Positions 26,702 through 35,193 of a DNA stretch of 64,000 bases are shown here, one piece after another. The DNA is from Moduliflexus sp964602655 (lineage in GTDB: Bacteria > Moduliflexota > Moduliflexia > Moduliflexales > Moduliflexaceae). Location of the stretch: the NCBI GenBank assembly GCA_964602655.1, contig CAZRSF010000020.1, positions 1 to 64,000 of the forward strand, given 5' to 3'. Each line of letters begins with the position of its first letter. Within the stretch, counting starts at the first letter, position 1. The notes below the pieces were generated by a model. The model saw nothing but the letters and a program-made list of their open reading frames with translations. It was not told where the DNA came from and did not search any database. The position numbers were made by a program, and so were the translations under genes.

Positions 26702-27160
26702 ATGATGACATACAGAGGACGCCTGAAGCATCTGGAGAAACGCACAGAATATATCGTTGTCGCGGCGGCTCTGCTGGCGGGCTGGTCGTTATATTCGCTG
26801 GCAGGCCCGTCCGGCTGCATGATTAAGGCTGTCACCGGACTGCCGTGTCCGGGATGCGGATTGACACGGGCGTATGTGGCGCTATTTCACGGGCATTTTC
26901 GCGACGCGTTCTTTTATCACCCGTTATTCCCTGTCGTACTCTTGATTGGGGCGTGCGTGGCGGGAAAACAGCTTCCATTGCTCTCTTCCCTGGTATCGAA
27001 TGAACGATGGTGGGGGATGATATTTGCGGCGTTCAGCGGCGTGTACATTATTCGGATGGTCGTGTATTTTCCCCACACGCCTCCGATGGATTTTCATACT
27101 CAGGCGATAGTCCCCAGGATGATCGCCTTTCTATTGACGCATATCGGCGTGATACGATAG
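26702..27160 (+). CDS. DUF2752 membrane protein
   Basis: This 152-residue protein has three or four hydrophobic helices and the family hallmark LPCPGCGLTRAYVALFHG after the first helix. The conserved cysteines suggest a metal or disulfide site in the membrane. The role is unknown. It lies 36 bases after the TM2 gene and is followed 15 bases later by a small membrane protein gene, so a three-gene operon is likely. Confidence 0.87.
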   Translation: MMTYRGRLKHLEKRTEYIVVAAALLAGWSLYSLAGPSGCMIKAVTGLPCPGCGLTRAYVALFHGHFRDAFFYHPLFPVVLLIGACVAGKQLPLLSSLVSNERWWGMIFAAFSGVYIIRMVVYFPHTPPMDFHTQAIVPRMIAFLLTHIGVIR

Positions 27161-27175
27161 GAAAGCAAGAGCCTT

Positions 27176-27379
27176 ATGTTTATTGTGAATGTGGTGACAT
27201 TTTTCGAGTATCATCCCTATCTGCTGATCCTGCTCATGGCGCTGCTCAGCGGCGCAATCTGGTTTGTGTGGCGCGAACGAACGCGCCCGTCATATCACCA
27301 AAAACGGGAAGTCGAAGAATTAGTGAAGGGATTCGAACAGGCAAGAAAGACAATCGTGGAATCGCAAGAGAGGGGGTAA
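27176..27379 (+). CDS. Small single-span membrane protein
   Basis: This 67-residue product has one hydrophobic helix (about 14-34, LLILLMALLSGAIWFVW). A basic stretch RERTRPSYHQKRE and a charged amphipathic C-terminal helix follow. No family was recognised. Support comes from its tight spacing after the DUF2752 gene, an AGGAAAG-like ribosome site and a plausible membrane topology. A palindrome follows directly after the stop. Confidence 0.6.
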   Translation: MFIVNVVTFFEYHPYLLILLMALLSGAIWFVWRERTRPSYHQKREVEELVKGFEQARKTIVESQERG

Positions 27380-27384
27380 CATAG

Positions 27385-27417
27385 ACACCTCACAGGTGGT
27401 AAACACCTGTGAGGTGT
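27385..27417. terminator. Palindrome of the CCTCACAGG family between convergent genes
   Basis: ACACCTCACAGGTG (27385-27398) and its exact complement (27404-27417) form a 14-bp stem with loop GTAAA. It lies between the stops of the small membrane protein and the sigma factor and could end transcription in both directions. Confidence 0.8.
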
Positions 27418-27424
27418 GATCTTG

Positions 27425-28207
27425 CTAATGCACCATCGCCCCCGTCCGCAGGAAGCTGGGGGGAATCACGTCTTCCATGCCGTTGGCGGCGATATAATTT
27501 CTCATAAACCTCCGCAGATTGCGAATCGCATGGAAATAGTTCGCTTTGGCCGTGCCAACAGAGCATTTCAAAATTCGAGACACTTCCCGATGCGATAATC
27601 CGTCGCACACGCGCAGCATCACGGTCGCTTTTTGCTTTTCCGGAAGTTTCTCAATCGCTTCATTGACGACATCTTGAAGTTCCATTTTATACAGCGTATC
27701 CAGCGTTTCTTCTTCCTGAACGCCGTGATACGCCGCCAATTCGATATGATGCTGCGCGGTAAACTTGCGCAGATGATTGATGCAGGAATTCGTGGCGATG
27801 CGATAGAGCCATGTGTGAAAACTCGATTTTTTCTGAAACGATGCTAAGGCTTCATACGCCTTAAGAAACACGTCTTGCGCGATGTCGGCGGCATCGTCAT
27901 GATTGCGCAGCATTCGGAAGGCGACGGCATAAATAGAGGCGCTATAGCGCGTCACCAATACGCCAAAAGCGTCTGTTCTGCCTGTTAATACCAGATCAAT
28001 CAGTTCGAAATCGTTGCGCGTACTAAGCGAATGTGTTTCATTCTCTTCCTCCACGGCGATTTGTACAGGCGGCGCCGGCGTTTGGCGCTCTTGCGTTGCT
28101 GGAATGTGTGTCGTTCGTTGAAATAGCGGCTCCCATTCGGGAAGCTGAAAAAATATCGAGAATGGAGACGCTGGCGCAGTCATTCGGATGGCTGTTGTTG
28201 TTTGCAT
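27425..28207 (-). CDS. ECF-type RNA polymerase sigma factor
   Basis: The product has 260 residues. After a 70-residue unusual N-terminal extension comes region 2 (DAFGVLVTRYSASIYAVAFR, DAADIAQDVFLKAYEAL, TWLYRIATNSCINHLRK). Region 4 follows (LPEKQKATVMLRVCDGLSHREVSRIL with CSVGTAKANYFHAIRNLRR). It directs RNA polymerase to stress or envelope promoters. No anti-sigma factor gene is adjacent, so control may run through the extension or elsewhere. The ATG at 28207 has GAGGGAT upstream, and the frame itself starts 32 codons earlier. A palindrome separates it from the convergent membrane operon. Confidence 0.92.
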   Translation of the reverse strand: MQTTTAIRMTAPASPFSIFFQLPEWEPLFQRTTHIPATQERQTPAPPVQIAVEEENETHSLSTRNDFELIDLVLTGRTDAFGVLVTRYSASIYAVAFRMLRNHDDAADIAQDVFLKAYEALASFQKKSSFHTWLYRIATNSCINHLRKFTAQHHIELAAYHGVQEEETLDTLYKMELQDVVNEAIEKLPEKQKATVMLRVCDGLSHREVSRILKCSVGTAKANYFHAIRNLRRFMRNYIAANGMEDVIPPSFLRTGAMVH

Positions 28208-28448
28208 AATGCGATATCCCTCGTGATGCTCATAACATGAATAAATCCCCCCAACTCTGTGTTGACTCAACGGTAGTTTCAGATGTCGCAATGGCCATGC
28301 CAATGGGCAAAAACGGGAGAATTCACGCTGAAAAACGCAACGGGAACGCGCGGGAACTCAGCGCTTTTTCTTGTGTTACGGCACGCGCCGCGCAGAAATT
28401 ATTGGCGACGCAGAGGAAGAGCGGGAATTGACAGGAGTTATCTTTCAT

Positions 28449-28490
28449 GAGGAATATCAGGGAATAGTGAGGAATAATAGGGAATCGCGA
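28449..28490. repeat. Helically phased GGAAT decamer array
   Basis: Two 20-bp near-repeats (GAGGAATATCAGGGAATAGT and GAGGAATAATAGGGAATCGC) resolve into four consecutive 10-mers beginning GGAAT at 28451, 28461, 28471 and 28481. GGGAAC also occurs at 28342 and 28352, again 10 bases apart. Ten-base spacing places the motif on one face of the helix, as in operator arrays. Confidence 0.6.
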
Positions 28491-28666
28491 GGAGAAAAAG
28501 GCATACACTTGTTCTTAGGGATTGTTATGAGAGTTGACAAGTGGTCTGCGGTTTGGTTGAAAAGAATTTCTAAAAAATTGCGTACAATTCCTAACATCCA
28601 TTGACAAAAAGAACAGAACGAGGTTTCAGGAGCGCGGTCAACCGTATTTCCTGTCAGAATCTGTTA

Positions 28667-28694
28667 TTGACAAACCGAATGAACGCCATATTAT
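28667..28694 (+). promoter_or_regulatory. Sigma70-type promoter of the acyl ligase fusion
   Basis: TTGACA (28667-28672), 16 bases, TATTAT (28689-28694). It lies about 90 bases upstream of the start codon at 28785. Confidence 0.6.
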
Positions 28695-28784
28695 TAAAAT
28701 GATACTGATGCTGTCGCAATCAACATACCGCTACTGCGGCGTTTTTGGCTATACGAATCCTGAAATAGACCTGGAGGGCAACCA

Positions 28785-31274
28785 ATGAAATACATACAAT
28801 ATCATGACAAACCCGCCTTGATTCTTAAGCAGCAGGCGATAAGTTACGCGCAATTATTCGAGCATATTCATGACTATGCGGCTTTTTTTCGAAATACGCC
28901 GCACACAAAAGCGGCGATCTATTCGGAAAACCGATTCGAGTGGGTCTATGCGATGTATGCCGCCTGGACGAATCGCAGCATCGCTGTCCCGATTGATTTT
29001 ATGGCGACAGCGGACGAAGTCGCCTATATGCTGAATGACTGTACACCGGAAATCATCTTCTGTTCGCGGGAAAAAGAACGCGAACTTCGAGACGCGTTGA
29101 CCTCCGTCTCGTATGTCCCCACCGTAATTATCTTCGAGGACATTGCCGACATCGCGCCGCAGGGACACGTGGAAAATGGCGCGGCGTTGGAACGGGACAA
29201 TAACGACACCGCGCTGATTATCTATACGTCAGGCACGACCGGCAGCCCGAAAGGGGCGATGCTGTCGTTCGATAACCTGCTCGCCAACGCAGACGGGGTC
29301 TCGAAGGATGCCGCGATTTATAGCGCGGAACAGCGCGCCCTGGTGTTTCTGCCGCTTCACCATATTTATCCGCTGCTCGGCTCGATTATTCTTCCGATGT
29401 ATGTCGGCGCGACCTGCATCTTCTCGCCGTCAATGGCGGCGGACGACATTCGCGAAACGTTGCAGCAGCACGGCGTCACGTTGATTACCGGCGTCCCGCG
29501 TTTTTACACTCTGCTCCGCAAAGGGATTCGCGACAAAATCCAGAAAAGCGCGATTGCCCGAACGCTGTTTCGAGTAGCGGAATACGTGGATTCTCCGGCG
29601 TTTTCCCGGCGCGTATTCCATACCGTGCATGAGAAATTCGGCGGCAAAATCCGCTTTCTCATCAGCGGCGGCGCGGCGCTGGATAACGACGTGGCGCGGG
29701 ATTTCAAAACGTTGGGATTCGATGTGTTGATCGGCTATGGCATGACGGAAGCCGCGCCGATGATCGCCTTCACTCGCCCCGGCACGTTGCGCATCGGCGC
29801 GAGCGGCCATCCGCTGCCCTGTAATGAGGTGAAAATCGTGGACGGCGAAATTCTCGCCAAAGGCCGGAACGTCATGCAAGGGTATTATAATCGCCCGGAA
29901 GAAACGGCGGCGGTCATCAAAGACGGCTGGCTGCATACCGGCGATTTGGGACAGATTGACGATGACGGCTATGTCGTTGTCACCGGGCGCAAAAAAGATA
30001 CGATTGTGCTGTCGAACGGAAAAAATATCAACCCCGAAGAACTCGAAAACAAAATCCTCAAAGAATTCCCTGCTGTGCGGGAAATCGGCGTATTTGCAAA
30101 TCAAGGCGCGCTGCAAGCGATTATTTTTCCGAATTTTCAACAGTTGCAAGACGACGGCGTCCATGCGATTGACGAGTTCATGCGCTGGAACGTGCTCGAC
30201 GAATATAATCGCAACGCATCGCCTGCGAAAAAAATCATGAGTTTCACGCTCGTCAAAACCGAACTGCCCAAAACGCGCTTAGGTAAAATCAAACGCTTTC
30301 AATTGGCCGAATTGATCGAAAACGCGAGCAAAGAACGCCCCCACGAGCCGATGCCGGATTATCCCGAATATCGGATGATTGCGGCGTTTATCAAAGAACA
30401 GACCGGCAAATCCGCCCATCCCGAAGACCATCTGGAAATAGACCTTGGCCTCGATTCGCTCGATAAAGTCAGTCTGATGACCTTTTTACACTCCACGTTC
30501 GGCGTTGATCTTCAAGATAACGAGTTGCTTCAGCATGTCACGGTCGGGAAAATTGCGGAATACGTGCGGGAGAAAAAAGTCAAAATGACCGAAGAAAGCG
30601 TGAATTGGCATCAACTGCTGCATGAAAACGCGAATGTCGAACTTCCTACCAGTTCGCTCCTGCATGTCGTGGTGAGCAACATGTTCAAATTCCTGCTGCG
30701 TCGCTATTTTCAACTGCGCGTGACCGGTCTTGAGCATCTGCCCGGCTCGCCGGTCATCTTTGCCTCCAATCATCAGAGTTTTCTCGATGGCCTCGTTATT
30801 GGCAGCTTTTTTAACACGGAACTCCTGAAACGCACATACTATTACGCTGCCGAACAGCATTTCCGCAAGCGTTGGCTGCAATGGTTCGCCGCCCGCAACA
30901 ATATCATTGTCGTGGATATGAATCGCCAGTTGAAATTGTCGCTTCAGAAGATGGCGACCGTGCTGCAACGCGGCAACAATATCGTGATTTTCCCGGAAGG
31001 ATCGCGCACCCGCGACGGGCGTCTTGCGGATTTCAAAAAGACGTTTGCGATTTTGAGCCGCGAATTGAATATTCCAGTCGTGCCGATTGTCCTTGAAGGC
31101 GCGTATGACGCGATGCCCATCGGCAAAGGATTGCCGAAATTCCGGCAGCCGATTACCGTGAATTTCCTGCCGCCGATTCAGCCGGAAGACCTCAGCTACG
31201 AGGCGTTGACAGAGAACGTCCGGCAGACGATTCAAGGCCGGATTGAAGGAATAATACCAATTGCCTTCGAATAG
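28785..31274 (+). CDS. Three-domain fusion: acyl-CoA/ACP synthetase, acyl carrier protein, PlsC acyltransferase
   Basis: The product has 829 residues. Residues 1-510 are an AMP-binding ligase with YTSGTTGSPKG (from Y147), YGMTEAAP and TGDLG. Residues about 525-600 are an acyl carrier protein with the phosphopantetheine serine S558 in LGLDSLDKV. Residues about 640-829 are a PlsC-type acyltransferase with NHQSFLD (H663, D668) and FPEGSRTRDG. It should activate a fatty acid, hold it on its own carrier, and transfer it to a lysophospholipid or another hydroxyl acceptor at the membrane. E. coli Aas has the two enzymes in the reverse order and no built-in carrier. AGGG precedes the ATG. The last residues are encoded by a palindromic repeat, and a patatin gene follows. 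Confidence 0.92.
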   Translation: MKYIQYHDKPALILKQQAISYAQLFEHIHDYAAFFRNTPHTKAAIYSENRFEWVYAMYAAWTNRSIAVPIDFMATADEVAYMLNDCTPEIIFCSREKERELRDALTSVSYVPTVIIFEDIADIAPQGHVENGAALERDNNDTALIIYTSGTTGSPKGAMLSFDNLLANADGVSKDAAIYSAEQRALVFLPLHHIYPLLGSIILPMYVGATCIFSPSMAADDIRETLQQHGVTLITGVPRFYTLLRKGIRDKIQKSAIARTLFRVAEYVDSPAFSRRVFHTVHEKFGGKIRFLISGGAALDNDVARDFKTLGFDVLIGYGMTEAAPMIAFTRPGTLRIGASGHPLPCNEVKIVDGEILAKGRNVMQGYYNRPEETAAVIKDGWLHTGDLGQIDDDGYVVVTGRKKDTIVLSNGKNINPEELENKILKEFPAVREIGVFANQGALQAIIFPNFQQLQDDGVHAIDEFMRWNVLDEYNRNASPAKKIMSFTLVKTELPKTRLGKIKRFQLAELIENASKERPHEPMPDYPEYRMIAAFIKEQTGKSAHPEDHLEIDLGLDSLDKVSLMTFLHSTFGVDLQDNELLQHVTVGKIAEYVREKKVKMTEESVNWHQLLHENANVELPTSSLLHVVVSNMFKFLLRRYFQLRVTGLEHLPGSPVIFASNHQSFLDGLVIGSFFNTELLKRTYYYAAEQHFRKRWLQWFAARNNIIVVDMNRQLKLSLQKMATVLQRGNNIVIFPEGSRTRDGRLADFKKTFAILSRELNIPVVPIVLEGAYDAMPIGKGLPKFRQPITVNFLPPIQPEDLSYEALTENVRQTIQGRIEGIIPIAFE

Positions 31275-31345
31275 ATCGTACATTGTACGTCGAAACTGTA
31301 GTTTCGACGTACACCGCGAATGATCATTCGAAAAGCAATTGGTAT
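31254..31345. repeat. Nested inverted repeat spanning the end of the acyl ligase gene
   Basis: Outer arms beginning ATACCAATTGC (31254 on) and ending GCAATTGGTAT (to 31345) enclose a 13-bp hairpin GTACGTCGAAACT / AGTTTCGACGTAC (31285-31297 / 31300-31312). The left outer arm encodes the last residues and stop of the fusion protein. The inner hairpin resembles the GAAAC stems at 37015-37056. Confidence 0.82.
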
Positions 31346-31352
31346 AACATGA

Positions 31353-31383
31353 GCCCTGCCAGGGTTTAAAACCCTGGCAGGGC
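31353..31383. repeat. Perfect palindrome of the CCCTGCCAGGG family
   Basis: GCCCTGCCAGGGTTT (31353-31367) and its exact complement (31369-31383). It ends 17 bases before the patatin start codon and directly upstream of its ribosome site, so it would sit in the leader RNA. Confidence 0.9.
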
Positions 31384-31400
31384 AGTCCGAAAGGGAGCAC

Positions 31401-32417
31401 ATGAAAAAAATTGACGCTGTATTCGAAGGCGGCGGGGTCAAAGGGATTGCATTAGTCGGCGCGATTACCGAAATCGAGGCGGCAGGCTATGAATTCGCAT
31501 GTCTGGCCGGAACGTCTGCTGGCGCGATTGTCGCCACGCTTCTTGCGGTTGGTTATTCCGCGCGCGAGTTACAAACAATTATTAGAGAACTGCCGTATAG
31601 CAAACTCAAAGACACCAGCCGGATCGACCGTTTCTGGGCGTTCGGCCAGTTAATGAGCATGATCTTCGAATATGGCATTTACGAAGGCCGGTATTTCGAG
31701 GAATGGTTGGACACGCTGCTGAAAGCGCAAGGCAAAACCACGTTCGGCGACCTGAAAGATCACACGACTGACGACCCGAAATATCAATACAAACTGCAAG
31801 TAATCGCGACCGATCTGACCGACCGCCGCCTGTTGGTGCTGCCCCGCGATCTCGCCGATTTCGGCATTGATCCCGATACGTTTTCTATCAGCAAAGCCGT
31901 GCGGATGAGCATGAGCATTCCGGTCTTTTTCGAGCCGGCGCAATTGAAAGATCGCAATGGCGACGCGCATATCATTGTGGATGGCGGCGTCTTGAGCAAT
32001 TATCCGATCTGGCTGCTGGATGACGGCACGAGCAATCCGCCCTGGCCGACGTTCGGGTTCAAGTTAGTCGAGCAGGATCAACGCAAACTCCGCGACCCGG
32101 AGCGCAATCCTATCCATAATACCTGGAATTATCTGAACGCCCTCGCCGCCACGCTGCTCGACGCGCACGACACCTACCACATTTCCATGTCGAAAGGGGA
32201 TTACGACCGCACCATCGGCATTCCGACGACGGTCAATTTGTATGGCAGCGCCAAAGCGATTCAAAGCACGGATTTTGATGTGACGAACGAAGAACAGGAT
32301 TTACTCTATCAAAACGGCGTTGAGGCAGCGCAGCGCTTTCTCCGGGCATGGGATTTCGACGCGTGGAAAGTCAAATACCGGCAAACCGCCAGCCGCAGGA
32401 CGGAGTACGAGCCGTAA
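31401..32417 (+). CDS. Patatin-like phospholipase
   Basis: This 338-residue protein has the catalytic dyad of the patatin family: nucleophile S39 in GTSAGAI and the Asp194-Gly-Gly motif (VDGGVLSNYP). The oxyanion-hole loop EGGGVKGIALVG is at residues 9-20. It should hydrolyse acyl esters of phospholipids or other lipids. There is no signal peptide, so it is cytoplasmic or an effector secreted by another route. AAAGGGAG precedes the ATG. It lies downstream of the acyl ligase/ACP/PlsC fusion, and together they could remodel membrane lipids by deacylation and reacylation. Confidence 0.92.
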   Translation: MKKIDAVFEGGGVKGIALVGAITEIEAAGYEFACLAGTSAGAIVATLLAVGYSARELQTIIRELPYSKLKDTSRIDRFWAFGQLMSMIFEYGIYEGRYFEEWLDTLLKAQGKTTFGDLKDHTTDDPKYQYKLQVIATDLTDRRLLVLPRDLADFGIDPDTFSISKAVRMSMSIPVFFEPAQLKDRNGDAHIIVDGGVLSNYPIWLLDDGTSNPPWPTFGFKLVEQDQRKLRDPERNPIHNTWNYLNALAATLLDAHDTYHISMSKGDYDRTIGIPTTVNLYGSAKAIQSTDFDVTNEEQDLLYQNGVEAAQRFLRAWDFDAWKVKYRQTASRRTEYEP

Positions 32418-32777
32418 ACCGCTATCTCGCCTGTGAATTCATCGTACCGCCAAACGAAATGATTCATGGTTCGACTTCGCTCACCATGACCGGTCACGCT
32501 TCACCATGACCGGTCACGCTGAGCGAAGTCGAAGCGTCTTGAGGTCGCGTCTGATATAGTGTTGCGATACTCCGCACTTTTGAAAGGGTATTTTTTTACT
32601 TGACACCATTCCCTATTTTCCCAAACAGGTATTCGTTGTTGAGTGTACCTGTTCGAATATTTGCTGTTTTATGAAGGAGCCATGTATCTCGAAATGTTAT
32701 TTCGCCGCGCACACCGTATGGATAAGCGGTTTTGCGCGAACGAAACGCCGTTTCGTCCGACATGCGCAAGTTATTGC
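32418..32777. other. Intergenic stretch after the patatin gene
   Basis: It contains the repeat at 32470-32533. An AAGGAG followed too closely by an ATG at 32682 could give a longer form of the next lipoprotein. TTGACA occurs at 32600 without a clear -10 box. Nothing else was recognised. Confidence 0.5.
32470..32533. repeat. Palindrome of the TTCGACTTCGCTCA family with internal 20-bp tandem duplication
   Basis: TTCGACTTCGCTCA (32470-32483) and TGAGCGAAGTCGAA (32520-32533) are perfectly complementary. The interior is an exact 20-bp tandem duplication (32481-32500 and 32501-32520). Each copy contains the palindromic core TGACCGGTCA. Confidence 0.88.
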
Positions 32778-33560
32778 ATGAAGAAAAGACAACAAGTGCT
32801 GGTGCTGGTAGTCGTCTGTCTCGGCATACTTCTCGGATCAATCGGCTGCCGCCGCAGTCAGAACGAGACGACGCCGACGACGCCTGATAATCAATCGTTC
32901 GAGGCTCTGAATCCGAACGAAGAGAAACAGATCGTATTATCAGACTCGCTGACAGATGGCACGACAAAGGCTACCGCCATCAGCGGCGGGGAATTTACGC
33001 CAGAGGGCTACCATTTTACGTCGCATGAAGGGTATCTCATTTACGATACCGAGATTCGCGGCAATTTTCGGGTCGAATTCGACACGAAAGGGCTGTCGCC
33101 TGACGAATGGTATCACGATCCCGACGACCAATCCACCTTATTGATTATGCAAGACGTGCCGCTTGGGACGGATTGGGTGCAGTGGGAAGACATTCCGAAT
33201 TGCCTGTTTCAACTGTACAAGCTGACGAAATATCCTGGCGGAGAACTGTCGGAAAACGGCCTGAAAGTCAAAGGCGGCTGTAATGGTGGCGCGATCTGGT
33301 TTGAAACGACCAGTTATACGGGCGGCACGTTTGTCGGCCCGCATCCGCTGGAATGGGATCCGAGCAAAGCCTATCATTGGCAAGTGACCGTCAAAGATGG
33401 CAATGTCGAAATCTTCCGCGACGATGCCTTGCTGATGTTTGGCTATGGTTTTTATCCCGGCGATCCGATGCGCTTCATGTTCGGCGGAACGGGGCAGATC
33501 ATCGGGCGGCTGACGCCGGATGACGCGACCTATTCGAATATTCGCATCTATCAGGAATAA
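32778..33560 (+). CDS. Putative lipoprotein with a concanavalin-like fold
   Basis: The 260-residue product from the ATG at 32778 starts MKKRQQVLVLVVVCLGILLGSIGC, a lipoprotein-type signal with Cys24 as acceptor. A Thr/Pro-rich linker follows. The rest is rich in beta-strand patterns (YHFTSHEGYLIYDTEIRGNF, YHWQVTVKDGNVEIFRDD), resembling carbohydrate-binding jelly-roll domains of the DUF1080/LamG type. No catalytic residues could be assigned. Starts further upstream (32682) are in frame, but the signal peptide argues for 32778. Surface glycan binding is a guess. Confidence 0.65.
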   Translation: MKKRQQVLVLVVVCLGILLGSIGCRRSQNETTPTTPDNQSFEALNPNEEKQIVLSDSLTDGTTKATAISGGEFTPEGYHFTSHEGYLIYDTEIRGNFRVEFDTKGLSPDEWYHDPDDQSTLLIMQDVPLGTDWVQWEDIPNCLFQLYKLTKYPGGELSENGLKVKGGCNGGAIWFETTSYTGGTFVGPHPLEWDPSKAYHWQVTVKDGNVEIFRDDALLMFGYGFYPGDPMRFMFGGTGQIIGRLTPDDATYSNIRIYQE

Positions 33561-33576
33561 ACCGCCTACCCATAAA

Positions 33577-33609
33577 CTGTCAGGCACGTTCGACGTGTCT
33601 GACAGCTTT
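33577..33609. terminator. Hairpin of the CTGTCAGACACGT family, bidirectional terminator
   Basis: CTGTCAGGCACGT (33577-33589) pairs with ACGTGTCTGACAG (33593-33605) with one G-T pair, followed by CTTTT. It lies between convergent genes. Close relatives are at 45693-45725, 46276-46308 and 50628-50660. Confidence 0.82.
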
Positions 33610-35183
33610 TACTGCCGCGCCACTTTCCACTCGACAATATTGCGCTGTTCCGGGTGAAAATCAATGCCGATCAACACTATTTCCTTTCCGACTTCTTGGA
33701 ACATATCGGCATAGCCGTTCGACCGAATCTGCTGAAGCGCAGTCTCCGCGCTCTGATTGCATTTGAATTCGAAAATATAGACCCGGTCGGAAAACAGGAT
33801 CGCCATGTCAATCCGTCCCCGGCACGTCAACAGGCTGCTGCGAGCATCTGCGCCGGACGCCGTCATCATCAGATAAAAAATCGTATGAAAATACGCTTCG
33901 TCGCGCTTGGATTGAATATCATACGGAATTGACGCGAAAATGGCGGTCATCGTCTCGAAAAACGCGTCGAATTGCTGGTCGCGCAAGTAGCTTGAGAGCC
34001 GAAGAATCATTGATGGAACGCTCGATCTTGACTTTTCCATCAATGCGCGTAGGAGCGATTCTGAAAAAGCGTTTTTCACTTCCAGATTGGGATAACCGAG
34101 CGTATATAAATCCTGTTGGCTCTCTTTGATTGTCAGATAGCCCGTTTGAAATAATAAGGCTTCCGGAATGAGCGCGTCGATATCGAATGTCGTAAAAATC
34201 GTCCGGCTGACTTGCAACGCTTCCAACCCTGGGATGGAATACTGCTCTTGCATCAGCATATTAATCAGGAAGGTCGGCGTACCGCTTTCGAACCAATAAT
34301 GCCGAAGCTCTTTTGACTGCAATGCGTTCAGTGTGGAAAACGGGTTGTAGATATGTGCGGATTTTTCCGAGAAACGATAGCCATCATACTGTTCGGCAAA
34401 TTTTTGCAACGCCATCTCTTTCGAATATCCTGCATTGTCAGCGAATTCTTGGAGATATTCGGAAAAATAGCATTCCAAATCCTCCTGCGTATAACCAAGC
34501 AGCGTGGCGTAGCTCTCGTTCATCGAAATATCGTTCAGATTATTCAGTTCCGAAAAGATGGAGACTTTGCTGAATCTGGTAATGCCGGTCAGAAAGACGA
34601 ACCGGAGCGATGGCGCGACCGAAATGCCTTTCAGCACGCCGAAAAATTGCTTCAAGATGTCGCGATTCGCTTTCGCGATTTCCAGATGTTCCGCGCCTTT
34701 GCCAAGATGGTCAATAATCGGCTTATCATATTCGTCAATCAGCACCGCTGCCGATTGGCCGGTTTTTTTCGAGACGGCGAGAATCAACTCCGTAAATTTC
34801 GACATGAGCAGCGGCGTTCGGAGTTGAATTCCATACGCTTCGGCCACATTGTTCATCCAGGTTTCCAGCGCGAGCCTCAGCATATCGGGCGTGTCGTTCG
34901 CAATGCCGGTGAAATCGAAGAGAATGATCGGGAATTCCTGCCACTCCCAATCGCTCTGGGTGCGAATCCATAAATCGTCGAACAGGTCTTTTTTTCCTTG
35001 AAACAGGCTTCTCAACGTGGAAACAAGCACAGATTTTCCGAATCGGCGCGGGCGGGACAGAAAATAAAATTTTCCTTCCGTCACCATGCGGTAAATATCC
35101 TGCGTTTTGTCCACATAGATGTAGTTGTCCTGACGAATCGTCTCGAAATCGGGAATGCCGACCGGCAGTTTTTTCTTTTTCAT
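33609..35183 (-). CDS. AAA-ATPase / PD-(D/E)XK nuclease family protein
   Basis: The 524-residue protein opens with KLPVGIPDFETIRQDNYIYVDKT and YFLSRPRRFGKSVLVSTL (Walker A-like RRFGKS), the hallmark of the AAA-ATPase_like family. The middle has VLIDEYDKPI (Walker B). The C-terminal region, MAILFSDRVYIFEFKCNQ, carries the PD-(D/E)XK-type E-F-K nuclease core. These proteins occur in large numbers in some anaerobes and KSB3-type genomes. Their role is unknown, and mobile or defence functions have been suggested. The start used has GGGA upstream; the frame begins 15 codons earlier, overlapping the end of recN. A single copy is seen in this window. Confidence 0.88.
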   Translation of the reverse strand: MKKKKLPVGIPDFETIRQDNYIYVDKTQDIYRMVTEGKFYFLSRPRRFGKSVLVSTLRSLFQGKKDLFDDLWIRTQSDWEWQEFPIILFDFTGIANDTPDMLRLALETWMNNVAEAYGIQLRTPLLMSKFTELILAVSKKTGQSAAVLIDEYDKPIIDHLGKGAEHLEIAKANRDILKQFFGVLKGISVAPSLRFVFLTGITRFSKVSIFSELNNLNDISMNESYATLLGYTQEDLECYFSEYLQEFADNAGYSKEMALQKFAEQYDGYRFSEKSAHIYNPFSTLNALQSKELRHYWFESGTPTFLINMLMQEQYSIPGLEALQVSRTIFTTFDIDALIPEALLFQTGYLTIKESQQDLYTLGYPNLEVKNAFSESLLRALMEKSRSSVPSMILRLSSYLRDQQFDAFFETMTAIFASIPYDIQSKRDEAYFHTIFYLMMTASGADARSSLLTCRGRIDMAILFSDRVYIFEFKCNQSAETALQQIRSNGYADMFQEVGKEIVLIGIDFHPEQRNIVEWKVARQ

Positions 35184-35193
35184 CGTATTGTCC

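Larger units (their letters stand above)
28208..28784. other. Large divergent intergenic region with phased GGAA repeats
   Basis: 577 bases without a convincing gene lie between the divergent sigma factor and acyl ligase genes. It contains GGGAAC at 28342 and 28352, four tandem GGAAT decamers at 28451-28490, several TTGACA boxes, and a good promoter for the acyl ligase at 28667-28694. Confidence 0.7.
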
